DNA of 64,000 nucleotides from Nocardioides thalensis (GCF_013410655.1 NZ_JACCFP010000001.1:4239501-4303500), one strand, 5' to 3'; positions 43,825 to 52,259 are shown, counted from the first letter of the stretch. Made by a program: numbers and translations. Notes: generated from the letters alone by a model not told the origin.

Positions 43825-44529
43825 GTGAGCACGCCCGAGCCCCGACCGTCGACGCCGCACGTGGCGCAGGCGCCCACGCCTCCGTCGACCTGGCCGCAGG
43901 CTCCCGCTCAGCCGCTCCCGCCGCTGCCCGAGCCGCTCCCGCGACCCGAGCACACACCCCTGTTGATGTGGCCCGCCCGGGTCGTCGCGCTCGTCGTCGT
44001 CCTCCCCGCGCGGGCCGCCTGGAAGGCGCTGGACGCGGTCCTGCGGGCGCTCGAGTGGCTCTGGGAGCGACTCGTCATGCAGCCGCTCGCCGCCCTCGGC
44101 CGGCTGCTGCTGCGCTTCCTCCTCGCCCCGCTCGGGCGCGCGCTGATGGTCCCGCTCCGCGCGCTGTGGCGCTGGGTGCTCAAGCCGGTGCTGGTCGCCG
44201 TCGCGGTCGCCGTCTCCTTCGTCGGCACCTATCTGCTGGTCGTGCCGCTGACGTGGCTCTGGCAGGAGGTCCTGGTGCCGGTCGGGCGCGCGCTGCTCGT
44301 GGTGCTCCGGCCGATCGGTCACGCCCTGGCCTGGGCGTGGCACACCAGCGGCCGCATCCTGGCAGTCGTGTGGCGCTGGCTCAGCGCGCCGTTCCGCTGG
44401 GCCTACCGGGCGATCCTCGCGCCGGTCGGCCATGCGATCCGCGCCGCATGGCGCGCGGTCGCCGTACCGATCGGCAAGGCGGTGGCGGAGGTCAGCGCCG
44501 AGATCGGCCGGGTGTTCGGACGCCGCTGA
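43825..44529 (+). CDS. Trp-rich periodic helical protein
   Basis: A 234-residue protein. Residues 1-45 are Pro-rich and probably unfolded (PEPRPSTPHVAQAPTPPSTW). The remainder is a run of similar hydrophobic-basic helical units of roughly 15-30 residues, each with Trp and a P-(L/V/I)-G-(R/H/K)-A motif: APLGRALMVPL, VPVGRALLVVL, RPIGHALAWAW, APVGHAIRAAW, VPIGKAVAEV. One stretch (VAVAVSFVGTYLLVVPL) could cross the membrane; the rest looks surface-lying and amphipathic. GTG start at 43825. Function unknown. Confidence 0.7.
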   Translation: MSTPEPRPSTPHVAQAPTPPSTWPQAPAQPLPPLPEPLPRPEHTPLLMWPARVVALVVVLPARAAWKALDAVLRALEWLWERLVMQPLAALGRLLLRFLLAPLGRALMVPLRALWRWVLKPVLVAVAVAVSFVGTYLLVVPLTWLWQEVLVPVGRALLVVLRPIGHALAWAWHTSGRILAVVWRWLSAPFRWAYRAILAPVGHAIRAAWRAVAVPIGKAVAEVSAEIGRVFGRR

Positions 44530-44547
44530 GCAGGCTCGCGCTTCAGC

Positions 44548-44865
44548 TCAGTGGCCGCAGGTCGGGCAGTGTCCGTGTGCGCGGCGCGCCTTCTGCCGCC
44601 GGTCGAGCCGGGCGAGGCCGCCGAGCACGACCGGGATCCCGGTGCCGAGCATCACCCACATCGGCCAGAAGTAGCCGCCGCCGGACATCAGCCAGATCGC
44701 CGTGCAGATCACCGTCGGCAGCAGGAAGAAGCCCAGGTCGGGGCCGTCGTCGCGCTTGCGCGCGCACCCCGCGGAGGCACGGACCGCCGGTGCGCGGTCC
44801 GCGGGCGCGCGGTCCTCGGGCGCCGGCCGACCCGGCACGTACGGCTCGTAGCTGCTCTGGGTCAT
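44548..44865 (-). CDS. Small two-TM protein with C-terminal CxxCxH
   Basis: A 105-residue protein: a Pro/Ala/Arg-rich cytoplasmic N terminus (MTQSSYEPYVPGRPAPEDRA), two hydrophobic segments (GFFLLPTVICTAIWLMSGGG and WPMWVMLGTGIPVVLGGLAR) and a basic end HGHCPTCGH that could bind a metal. The two-TM arrangement resembles the 2TM-domain proteins of actinobacteria. Convergent with the Trp-rich protein gene (18 bp). Confidence 0.72.
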   Translation of the reverse strand: MTQSSYEPYVPGRPAPEDRAPADRAPAVRASAGCARKRDDGPDLGFFLLPTVICTAIWLMSGGGYFWPMWVMLGTGIPVVLGGLARLDRRQKARRAHGHCPTCGH

Positions 44866-44933
44866 GGCACCAGGACACACCTGGTGCGCGGCATCCGCAA
44901 GGCCGTTTCCCCGATCTCAGGGTCGGATCAGGG

Positions 44934-46898
44934 TCACCAGATGCGGACGCGATCGGCCGGGTCGAGCCACAGCCCGTCGCCCGGCTGGGTGCCGAACACC
45001 TCGTGGAACTCCTCGAGGTTGCGCGCGATGTTGGCGCGGAACTCCGGCGGGCTGTGCGGGTCGGTGGTGAGGTACTGCCGCGCGAGCTCGTCGCGTCGCT
45101 TGGTCCGCCAGATGTAGGCCCAGTTGAGGAACAGCCGGCGCCGGTCCTCGACGGAGGCCTCTCCGCCCTGCGAGATGACGTAGGCCTTGTGGGCGATGGT
45201 CAGCCCGCCGAGGTCGCCGATGTTCTCGCCGACGGTCAGTGCCCCGTTGACCTTCTCGCCCGGCAGACCGCGCGGCTCGAGGCCGTCGTACTGGTCGATG
45301 AGCGCCTTCGACCGCAGCTCGAACGCCGCCTTGTCGTCGGGGGTCCACCAGTCGTTGAGGTTGCCGGCGCCGTCGTACTGCGCGCCCTGGTCGTCGAAGC
45401 CGTGGCCGATCTCGTGGCCGATGACGGCGCCGATGCCGCCGTAGTTCTCCGCCGGGTGGGCGTCGGGGCTGAAGAACGGCTTCTGCAGGATGCCCGCCGG
45501 GAAGCAGATCTCGTTGGTGCCCGGGTTGTAGTAGGCGTTGACCGTCTGCGGCAGCATGAACCACTCGTCGCGGTCGACCGGCGCGCCGATCTTGGCGAGG
45601 TGCCGATCGGTCTCGAAGGCGGTCGCTGCTTGCGCGTTCGCGACGAGGTCGTGCGGCACGACCTGGAGGTTGCTGTAGTCGCGGAACTCGTCGGGGTAGC
45701 CGATCTTGGGCCGGAACGTCGCGAGCTTCTCGTAGGCCCGCTGCTTGGTCTCCTCGGTCATCCAGTCGAGGGCGCCGATCGACTCGCGGTAGGCCGCGAG
45801 CAGGTTGGCCACCAGGTCGTCCATCTGCGCCTTGGAGTCGGGCGGGAAGTGGCGCGCGACGTACTGCCGGCCGACGGCCTCGCCCATCGCGCCCTCGACG
45901 AACGACACCGCGCGCTTCCAGCGGGCACGCAGCTCCGGCGTCCCGCTGAGCGTGCGGCCGTAGAAGTCGAAGTTGGTCTCGACGAACTCGTCGGGCAGGT
46001 ACGGCGCGGCCGAGCGGAGCACGTGGCTGAGGAGCCAGTCCTGCCACACGTCGAGCGGCGTCTCCTCGAGCACCGTCGAGAGGTGCTCGAAGTACGACGG
46101 CTGCCGCACGCAGACCTCCGCGAGGGTCCGGTCGTCGCCGCCGAGGTTGCGGACGTAGACGTCCCAGTCGAAGGCGGGGCACATCGCCTTGAGCTCGTCG
46201 ATCGTGCGCAGGTTGTAGGTCTTCTGCACGTCACGGGTCTCGGCGCGCTCCCAGTGGCCGCGGGCCAGGACCGTGTCGAGCTCGAGGATCCGCTGCGCGG
46301 CGCCGGCCGGGTCGGGGTGCTCGCCGAGGGTGAGCATCCGGGTCAGGTAGGCGACGTACTTCTCGCGGGTCTCGGCGTGCTTGTCCTCGCGGTAGTAGGT
46401 CTCGTCCGGGAGCCCGAGGCCGCCCTGGAAGACGTGGAACAGGTAGCGGTCGGAGTTGCGGTCGTCGGTGTTGACGTAGGAGCCGAACAGCCCGTAGCCG
46501 CCGATCCGCTCGAACTCGCCGAGGAACGCGGCGAGGTCGCGCACGTCGCGCAGGCCCTTGACCGCGTCGAGCTGCGCGCGCACCGGCCCGAGTCCGAGGG
46601 TGGCGATGGCCTCGGTGTCCATGAACGAGTTGTAGAGCGCGGCGATCTTGTCGGCCTCGGACATCTCGGCGATCGAGGGTGCCGCAGTGCCGCCCTCACG
46701 AGACTCCGCGAGCTCGGTGATGATGTCGCGGACCTGCCGCTCCGCGACGTCGGCGAGCTGGACGAACGGCCCCCAGCTCGAGCGGTCGGACGGGATCTCC
46801 GCCTCCCGGAGCCAGGTGCCGTTGACGTGGCCGAAGAGGTCGTCCTGCGGTCGGGTGTCGGGGTCCATGCCCGGGCGAGCGTCGTCGAGGATCGTCAC
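44934..46898 (-). CDS. M13-family zinc metallopeptidase
   Basis: A 654-residue neprilysin-type peptidase (PepO/Zmp1 like). The catalytic zinc site is IGHEIGHGFDDQG (HExxH near residue 490), the third ligand lies in ALTVGENIGDLGGL (GENxxD), and VNAYYNPGTNEICFPAGILQ supplies the substrate-binding NAYY. The N terminus DLFGHVNGTWL starts the M13_N domain directly, without signal peptide, as in mycobacterial Zmp1. It cleaves short peptides. The GTG at 46898 was chosen because it is the first start in a sensible context and leaves a promoter gap of 83 bp to the divergent CAP-domain gene. Confidence 0.92.
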   Translation of the reverse strand: MTILDDARPGMDPDTRPQDDLFGHVNGTWLREAEIPSDRSSWGPFVQLADVAERQVRDIITELAESREGGTAAPSIAEMSEADKIAALYNSFMDTEAIATLGLGPVRAQLDAVKGLRDVRDLAAFLGEFERIGGYGLFGSYVNTDDRNSDRYLFHVFQGGLGLPDETYYREDKHAETREKYVAYLTRMLTLGEHPDPAGAAQRILELDTVLARGHWERAETRDVQKTYNLRTIDELKAMCPAFDWDVYVRNLGGDDRTLAEVCVRQPSYFEHLSTVLEETPLDVWQDWLLSHVLRSAAPYLPDEFVETNFDFYGRTLSGTPELRARWKRAVSFVEGAMGEAVGRQYVARHFPPDSKAQMDDLVANLLAAYRESIGALDWMTEETKQRAYEKLATFRPKIGYPDEFRDYSNLQVVPHDLVANAQAATAFETDRHLAKIGAPVDRDEWFMLPQTVNAYYNPGTNEICFPAGILQKPFFSPDAHPAENYGGIGAVIGHEIGHGFDDQGAQYDGAGNLNDWWTPDDKAAFELRSKALIDQYDGLEPRGLPGEKVNGALTVGENIGDLGGLTIAHKAYVISQGGEASVEDRRRLFLNWAYIWRTKRRDELARQYLTTDPHSPPEFRANIARNLEEFHEVFGTQPGDGLWLDPADRVRIW

Positions 46899-46981
46899 GG
46901 AGCCGATCCTACGTAGGTGTCGGGCGGCGGCGGGTTCTGCAACAGTTGTGCGCCGCCGCGAGGCGTGCCGACACTGGAGAG

Positions 46982-47515
46982 ATGACGCACACGCCCACGT
47001 TGGTCGTCCTGGCGCTGCTCGGGGCGCTGTTCGCTTCGGGGGGTACGGCGGCCGCCGTACCCGCCTCGGACCCGGCCGCCGAGCGCTCACCCTCCTCCGC
47101 CGGCACTGCGGCCGCCGGCACCGCAAAGGCCGAGCGCAAGGTCATCGCGCTGACCAACCAGAAGCGCCGGAACCACGGCTGCAAGGCGCTGGACTTCCGC
47201 ACGAGCCTCCGCAAGGCCGCGCGCCGGCACACCCAGCGGATGGCCGACGTCGGCTATCCCGACGGCCTGTCCCACCAGCTGCCCGGCGAGCCGGACCTCG
47301 GGAGGCGGCTCACCAACGCCGGCTACAAGAACTGGACGATGGCCGCCGAGAACATCGCCTACGGATATCCCACCCCGCGCGCGGTCGTCCGCGGCTGGAT
47401 GGGCAGCAAGGACCACCGCGCGAACATCCTGAACTGCCGGCTGCGGCACATCGGCGTCGGTCTGGTGCGCGCCGACGGCGCCGCCTGGTGGACCCAGGTC
47501 TTCGGCAGGAAGTAG
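46982..47515 (+). CDS. Secreted CAP/SCP-domain protein
   Basis: A 177-residue protein with a signal peptide (HTPTLVVLALLGALFASGGT then AAAVPA) and a bacterial CAP domain. KAARRHTQRMADVGYPDGLS carries the first His, MAAENIAYGYPTPRAVVRGW the Glu, and KDHRANILNCRLRHIGVGLV the second His/HRxNIL motif. Bacterial CAP proteins are secreted and may bind cell-wall components or lipids; their activity is debated. It diverges from the M13 peptidase gene. Confidence 0.87.
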   Translation: MTHTPTLVVLALLGALFASGGTAAAVPASDPAAERSPSSAGTAAAGTAKAERKVIALTNQKRRNHGCKALDFRTSLRKAARRHTQRMADVGYPDGLSHQLPGEPDLGRRLTNAGYKNWTMAAENIAYGYPTPRAVVRGWMGSKDHRANILNCRLRHIGVGLVRADGAAWWTQVFGRK

Positions 47516-47527
47516 CCGCGCCGCAGG

Positions 47528-48478
47528 TCAGTCGCGCACCCGGACCACCGACTTGCCGAGCGTCGCGCGGTTGTCCATGTCGACCAGCGCCTGCCCGAAG
47601 TCCTCGAGGGCGTAGACCTTGCCGATCGGCGGCCGCACGACCCCGGCCTCGATCATCGGAACGAGGCGCTGCCACTGCGCCTGCATGTAGCCCGGGCGCA
47701 CCATCGCGTAGGCGCCCCAGCCGACGCCGCGCACGTCGACGTTGTTGAGCAGCAGCCGGTTGACCTTGACCTCCGGGATGCCCTGCCCGGCGGCGAAACC
47801 CACGACCAGCAGCCGGCCCTGCGGCGCGAGCGAGCGCAGCGAGTCGGTGAAGACGTCGCCGCCGACGACGTCGACGACCACGTCGACCGGCTCCTTCAGC
47901 GCCTCGCGGAACCCGTCGACGAGGACGGTCTCGTCGGCGCCGGCCTCCTTCGCGAACGCCGCCTTCTCCTCGGTGCTCACCACGGCCACCGTGCGCGCGC
48001 CGAGGCCCTTCGCGACCTGGAGCGTCGCCGTCCCGACACCCCCGGCGGCGCCGTGCACGAGGACCGTCTCGCCCTCCCGCACCTGCCCGCGCTCCTCGAG
48101 CGCGAACAGCGCCGTCAGGTAGTTCATCGGCAGCGCCGCGCCGTCGTCGTACGACGCGTTGTCGGGCAGCGCGAAGACCCCCTCCGGGTGGGCGGCCACG
48201 AGCTCGGACGCGCCGCCGTACGAGCCGACGCCGGCGACCCGCTGCCCCGGCTCGAAGCCCGGTCCGGAGACGACGACGCCGGCGTAGTCGACACCGAGCG
48301 TGAACGGCGGCTCGGGCTTGAGCTGGTACTCCCCGCGGCTGAGCAGCAGGTCGGGGAAGGAGACGCCGACCCGGTGCACCTCGACGAGGAGCTCGCCCGG
48401 CCCGGGCGTCGGGTCCGGCACCTCCTCGACGATGACGTCGGACGGTCCGGTCGGGCTGACGACTCTCACGGCGCGCAT
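47528..48478 (-). CDS. Zinc-independent NADPH:quinone oxidoreductase (MDR family)
   Basis: A 316-residue medium-chain dehydrogenase/reductase. VHRVGVSFPDLLLSRGEYQL and PFTLGVDYAGVVVSGPGFEP form the GroES-like part without the zinc cysteine. VLVHGAAGGVGTATLQVAKG (AAxGGVG) is the NADPH-binding motif. RLLLNNVDVRGVGWGAY is typical of the quinone-reductase branch. No structural zinc loop is present. Reduces quinones or alpha,beta-unsaturated carbonyls in the cytoplasm. Confidence 0.9.
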   Translation of the reverse strand: MRAVRVVSPTGPSDVIVEEVPDPTPGPGELLVEVHRVGVSFPDLLLSRGEYQLKPEPPFTLGVDYAGVVVSGPGFEPGQRVAGVGSYGGASELVAAHPEGVFALPDNASYDDGAALPMNYLTALFALEERGQVREGETVLVHGAAGGVGTATLQVAKGLGARTVAVVSTEEKAAFAKEAGADETVLVDGFREALKEPVDVVVDVVGGDVFTDSLRSLAPQGRLLVVGFAAGQGIPEVKVNRLLLNNVDVRGVGWGAYAMVRPGYMQAQWQRLVPMIEAGVVRPPIGKVYALEDFGQALVDMDNRATLGKSVVRVRD

Positions 48479-48590
48479 GGACCGGAGGTTAGGCGCTTCG
48501 CGCCTTCCTCGCTCGCTCGCGCTCGGCGCTTCGTCTCGTTCCTCGCCGGCGCCGCCGCTCGCTCACTCGGTTAGCGCTGTCACACGGGCT

Positions 48591-48604
48591 TGCAACTCGT
48601 TGCA
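48591..48604. promoter_or_regulatory. TGCAAC-TC-GTTGCA operator before the PadR gene
   Basis: A perfect 6-2-6 inverted repeat ending 21 bp before the ATG of the PadR gene. Position and symmetry suit an autoregulatory site for the dimeric PadR protein. The preceding 100 bp (48485-48585) are rich in short GC hairpins such as AGGCGC-TTC-GCGCCT. Confidence 0.5.
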
Positions 48605-48625
48605 TAGCCGTGCCACCCTCGGGCC

Positions 48626-49216
48626 ATGGCCCTCGAGCACGCCCTCCTCGTCGCGCTGCGGGAGCAGCCGGCGTCCGGGCTCGAGCTGACCCGCCGGTTC
48701 GAGCGCTCGATCGGGCACTTCTGGAGCGCGACGCACCAGCAGATCTACCGGGTGCTCGGCCGGATGGAGCGCGACGGCTGGGTCTCCGTGGAGACCGTCG
48801 CCCAGCAGGGCCGCCCCGACAAGAAGGTCTACGACGTGACGCCGATCGGCCGGGAGGCGCTCGCCGACTGGCTCGCCGCACCGACCCCCGAGTCGCCGCT
48901 GCGCAGCGAGCTCGCGGTCAAGATGCGCGGTGCGTCGTACGGCGGAGCGGCCGGGCGCGCCGCGGTGCTGGAGTCGGTGCGCGCCCACGTCGCCGACCAC
49001 GAGCTCCGGCTCGACCACTACCGGCACCTGATGAAGCGCGACTACCCCGACGGGGTGGCCGGCCTCTCCGGCCACGCGCTCGACCAGTACCTCGTGCTGC
49101 GCGGCGGCATCCTCCTCGAGGAGGGGCAGATCGCGTGGCTCACCGAGTACCTCGACGCACACCACGATGCACACCGCGACGCACACCTCGACGCACGCCC
49201 GGCCGCGAAGGACTGA
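48626..49216 (+). CDS. PadR-family transcriptional regulator
   Basis: A 196-residue regulator. Residues 1-85 are the PadR winged helix (ALEHALLVALREQPASGLEL, THQQIYRVLGRMERDGWVSV, PDKKVYDVTPIGREALADWL). The rest is the C-terminal dimerisation coil (VAGLSGHALDQYLVLRGGIL). The last 20 residues contain a short tandem repeat: DAHH, DAHR, DAHL, DARP. The stop is followed after one base by the ATG of the dienoyl-CoA reductase gene, so this PadR probably controls its own operon including that enzyme. Confidence 0.9.
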   Translation: MALEHALLVALREQPASGLELTRRFERSIGHFWSATHQQIYRVLGRMERDGWVSVETVAQQGRPDKKVYDVTPIGREALADWLAAPTPESPLRSELAVKMRGASYGGAAGRAAVLESVRAHVADHELRLDHYRHLMKRDYPDGVAGLSGHALDQYLVLRGGILLEEGQIAWLTEYLDAHHDAHRDAHLDARPAAKD

Positions 49217-49217
49217 C

Positions 49218-51236
49218 ATGACGACGCCCTACCCCCACCTGATGGCGCCCCTGGACCTCGGTCCGCTGCGGCTGCGCAACCGGCTCGTCATGGGCTCGAT
49301 GCACACCGGCCTCGACGACTACCCGTGGGACCTCCCGAAGCTCGCGGCGTTCTACGCCGAGCGCGCCAAGGGCGGCGCCGGCCTGATCGTCACCGGAGGC
49401 TTCGCGCCCAACAAGCGCGGCTGGCTCAAGCCCTTCGGCTCGGAGATGACCACGCGGCTGCACGCGATCCGGCACCAGCGGGTCACCGAGGCGGTGCACG
49501 ACGAGGGTGGCGCGATCGCCCTCCAGGTGCTGCACGCCGGCCGCTACGGCTACAGCCCGTTCAACGTCAGCGCGTCGGACAGGAAGTCGCCGATCACGCC
49601 CTTCAAGCCCGGCCGGCTGTCGACGAAGGCGGTCGACCGCACCGCCTCCGACTTCGCCCGCTCGGTCGCACTGGCGCGGAAGGCCGGCTACGACGCCGTC
49701 GAGATCATGGGCTCCGAGGGCTACCTGATCAACCAGTTCCTCGCCGCCCGCACCAACGACCGCACCGACGCGTGGGGCGGCAGCGCCGAGAAGCGGATGC
49801 GCTTCCCCGTCGAGATCGTGCGCCGCAGCCGCGAGCTGGTCGGCGACGACTTCCCGATCATCTACCGGATCTCCCTCATCGACCTGGTCGAGGACGGCCA
49901 GACCTGGGACGAGACCATCGAGCTCGCACACCGCCTCGAGGCGGCCGGCGTGACCGTGCTCAACACCGGCATCGGCTGGCACGAGGCGCGGGTGCCCACG
50001 ATCATCACCCAGGTGCCGCGCGGCGCGTGGACCGACTACACCGCCCGCCTCAAGGCCGAGGTCTCCGTGCCGGTCTGCGCGTCCAACCGGATCAACACCC
50101 CCGAGCTCGCCGAGCAGCTGCTCGCCGACGGCCAGGCCGACCTGGTCTCGATGGCGCGCCCGCTGCTGGCCGACCCCGAGTTCGCCAACAAGGCCGCCGC
50201 GGGCCGGGCCGACGAGATCAACACCTGCATCGCCTGCAACCAGGCCTGCCTCGACCACGCCTTCAAGAACAAGAAGGTCTCGTGCCTGGTCAACCCGAGG
50301 GCCGGACGCGAGACCGAGCTGGTGCTCCTGCCCACCCGCACGCGGAGGACGGTCGCAGTCGTCGGCGCCGGCCCGGCCGGCCTTGCGGCCGCGACCGCCG
50401 CGGCCGAGCGCGGCTTCGCGGTCACGCTGTTCGAGCGCTCGGGCGAGCTGGGCGGACAGTTCCGGCTCGCGATGGCGGTGCCCGGCAAGGAGGACTTCAC
50501 CGACACCCTGCGCTACTACACGCGACGGCTCGAGGTGCTCGGCGTCGACGTGCGGCTCCGCACCGAGGCCACGCAGGACGCGCTCGCGACGTACGACAAG
50601 GTCGTGCTCGCGACCGGCGTCGCCCCGCGCGTGCCGGCCATCCCGGGCATCGACAGCCCGCGGGTGCTGCGCTACGACGAGGTGCTGTCGGGCGCGAAGG
50701 TGCCGGGCCAGCGGGTCGCCGTGATCGGCGCCGGCGGCATCGGCGTGGACGTGTCGGTGTGGCTCACCCACTCACCCGAGACGCACGACCAGTGGATGGC
50801 GCACTGGGGCGTCGGCGACCCGAGCCTCCACCGCGGCGGCCTCACCGAGCCCAAGGCCCGCGAGGCGAAGCGCCAGGTGACCCTGATCCAGCGCAAGACC
50901 ACCCCGATCGGCGTCGGCCTCGGCAAGACCTCCGGCTGGGCGCACCGCGCGGTGCTCAAGCAGTCGGGCGTGCGGCAGATCAGCGGCGCCACCTACGACC
51001 GCATCGAGGACCTCGCCGACGGCGTCGCCCTCCACCTCACCGTCAACGGCGAGCCGGAGGTGGTCGAGGTCGACCACGTCGTCGTCTGCGCCGGCCAGGA
51101 GTCGGTGCGCGACCTCGTCGACACCACCTCCGACAACCAGCAGCACCGCCACGTCATCGGCGGCGCCGACGTCGCCGCCGAGCTCGACGCCAAGCGCGCC
51201 ATCCGCCAGGCCACCGAGGTCGTCGCGGCCCTCTGA
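49218..51236 (+). CDS. fadH: 2,4-dienoyl-CoA reductase-type flavoenzyme (old yellow enzyme plus NAD(P)H domain)
   Basis: A 672-residue FMN/FAD/4Fe-4S enzyme. N-terminal TIM barrel (LRLRNRLVMGSMHTGLDDYP, LQVLHAGRYGY with the active-site His, EIMGSEGYLINQFLAARTND). CIACNQACLDHAFKNKKVSC holds the iron-sulfur cysteines. VAVVGAGPAGLAAATAAAER starts the FAD domain, and VAVIGAGGIGVDVSVWL the NADPH part. It reduces 2,4-dienoyl-CoA esters in beta-oxidation of unsaturated fatty acids, or related enones. The PadR gene directly upstream probably controls it. Confidence 0.92.
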   Translation: MTTPYPHLMAPLDLGPLRLRNRLVMGSMHTGLDDYPWDLPKLAAFYAERAKGGAGLIVTGGFAPNKRGWLKPFGSEMTTRLHAIRHQRVTEAVHDEGGAIALQVLHAGRYGYSPFNVSASDRKSPITPFKPGRLSTKAVDRTASDFARSVALARKAGYDAVEIMGSEGYLINQFLAARTNDRTDAWGGSAEKRMRFPVEIVRRSRELVGDDFPIIYRISLIDLVEDGQTWDETIELAHRLEAAGVTVLNTGIGWHEARVPTIITQVPRGAWTDYTARLKAEVSVPVCASNRINTPELAEQLLADGQADLVSMARPLLADPEFANKAAAGRADEINTCIACNQACLDHAFKNKKVSCLVNPRAGRETELVLLPTRTRRTVAVVGAGPAGLAAATAAAERGFAVTLFERSGELGGQFRLAMAVPGKEDFTDTLRYYTRRLEVLGVDVRLRTEATQDALATYDKVVLATGVAPRVPAIPGIDSPRVLRYDEVLSGAKVPGQRVAVIGAGGIGVDVSVWLTHSPETHDQWMAHWGVGDPSLHRGGLTEPKAREAKRQVTLIQRKTTPIGVGLGKTSGWAHRAVLKQSGVRQISGATYDRIEDLADGVALHLTVNGEPEVVEVDHVVVCAGQESVRDLVDTTSDNQQHRHVIGGADVAAELDAKRAIRQATEVVAAL

Positions 51237-51241
51237 CTCCC

Positions 51242-51351
51242 GCCGAACGGGCACGGTTGGCGTGCCGAACGGGCACGGTTGGCGTGCCGAACGGGCACGG
51301 TTTGCGTGCCGAACGGGCAGGGTTGGTGTGCCGAACCGTCAGTCTTGGCGC
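51242..51351. repeat. Five tandem 22-bp repeats
   Basis: Unit GCCGAACGGGCACGGTTGGC plus GT. Units 1 and 2 (51242-51263, 51264-51285) are identical, unit 3 has one change, unit 4 two, and unit 5 (51330-51351) is strongly diverged. They lie between the convergent reductase and hydrolase genes; unit 5 encodes the last residues and TGA stop (51339-51341) of the hydrolase. There are no spacers, so it is not a CRISPR. Confidence 0.95.
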
Positions 51352-52211
51352 TGCGAGCCGGCGACCCACGGCAGCACCAGCTCGTCCCACAGGTCCTCGT
51401 GGGAGGACCGGAAGAACCCGTGGTGCCCGGTACGGCGACCGTCGAGCTGGTCGGGCGAGTAGCGCTGCCGCACCTGCTCGGCGTTGGTGTACCAGTCGTG
51501 CAGCGAGGCGATGCTGGAGGCACCGAGCAGCTCGTCGTCGGTGAACGAGAGCGACATGATCGGCGCCTTCACCTCGGCGAAGAGGGCCGCCGAGTCGGGG
51601 TGGTCGCGGTGCAGGTAGTCGGGGTGGAGGCACCACCGCCCCCACTGGCGTACGACGCCGGTCGGCAGGTCGCCGACCAGGCGCAGCCGGCTGCCGGGGA
51701 AGTAGCCCGCGACCCGCGTCGCGACCGGTGAGATCCCCAGCCAGATCGCGGGCGCGATCCACTTGATCGCGCCGACGTTGTGCCGCCAGTAGCCGTTGCC
51801 GGCCGAGACCGTCACGATCCGGGCGATGCGAGAGTGGTCGACGAACGGGATCACCTGCCCGCCCAGGCTGTGGCCGAGCCACGTGACCGGCAGGTCGCCG
51901 GCGTCGTCGGCCACCGCGTCGAGGACCGCCCGGGCGTCGGCCGCCCAGCGGTCGACGTCGGCGCGCTCTGCCTTCATCGCGGCGATGCTCTCCATGCCGC
52001 GGTAGTCGAACGTCACCGCGCGGAAGCCGCGGTCGGCGAGCCATCGGGCGAACGATGCGTAGAACCGCGACGGCGTCGCCATCGCCGGCACGAGGAGTAC
52101 GACGCCGCGGGGCCGGTCGTCGGGCTCGAACGTCGTGGTCTCCAGCGCTCTGCCGTCGTCGGCGACCACCGAGCCCTTGACCGTGGTCTTATGACGGGTG
52201 TCATAGTTCAT
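51339..52211 (-). CDS. Alpha/beta hydrolase (serine aminopeptidase-like fold)
   Basis: A 290-residue alpha/beta hydrolase. VVLLVPAMATPSRFYASFAR is the oxyanion-hole strand, VTFDYRGMESIA follows, and VTWLGHSLGGQVIPFV is the nucleophile elbow (GHSLGG). SLSFTDDELLG provides the acidic residue and GHHGFFRSS the catalytic His region. Long relatives are COG4757 hydrolases. The divergent TetR gene and two matching operators (52190 and 52222) show that the two genes are regulated together. The first operator lies inside codons 3-8 of this gene if ATG 52211 is the true start. Confidence 0.87.
   Translation of the reverse strand: MNYDTRHKTTVKGSVVADDGRALETTTFEPDDRPRGVVLLVPAMATPSRFYASFARWLADRGFRAVTFDYRGMESIAAMKAERADVDRWAADARAVLDAVADDAGDLPVTWLGHSLGGQVIPFVDHSRIARIVTVSAGNGYWRHNVGAIKWIAPAIWLGISPVATRVAGYFPGSRLRLVGDLPTGVVRQWGRWCLHPDYLHRDHPDSAALFAEVKAPIMSLSFTDDELLGASSIASLHDWYTNAEQVRQRYSPDQLDGRRTGHHGFFRSSHEDLWDELVLPWVAGSQRQD
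52190..52205. promoter_or_regulatory. TetR operator 1: TATGAC-GGGT-GTCATA
   Basis: A perfect 6-4-6 palindrome inside the beginning of the hydrolase gene, with the same half-sites as the palindrome at 52222-52237. Centre-to-centre distance is 32 bp, three turns of DNA, so two repressor dimers would lie on the same face. Confidence 0.65.
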
Positions 52212-52221
52212 GGTGAGACTC

Positions 52222-52237
52222 TAAGACAGTCGTCATA
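52222..52237. promoter_or_regulatory. TetR operator 2: TAAGAC-AGTC-GTCATA
   Basis: Lies in the 48-bp gap between the divergent hydrolase and TetR genes. Eleven of 12 half-site bases agree with operator 1 (read on the minus strand, TATGAC-GACT-GTCTTA). Confidence 0.65.
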
Positions 52238-52259
52238 GTCCGCGCAATAGGATGTGCCC

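Noticed and set aside
38569..44433. Very long open frames on the strands opposite the MFS exporter, membrane protein and RecQ genes
   Set aside because: They are antisense or off-frame shadows produced by the extreme third-position GC; composition is Arg/Gly/His-rich low complexity and the real genes with recognisable motifs lie on the other strand.
46938..46951. TGCAACAGTTGTGC between the M13 peptidase and CAP-domain genes as a second PadR site
   Set aside because: Only one half-site equals the PadR-gene palindrome and the symmetry is broken; too weak to call.
51242..51351. Possible CRISPR array
   Set aside because: The 22-bp units are contiguous with no spacers and no cas gene is nearby; classified as tandem repeats.
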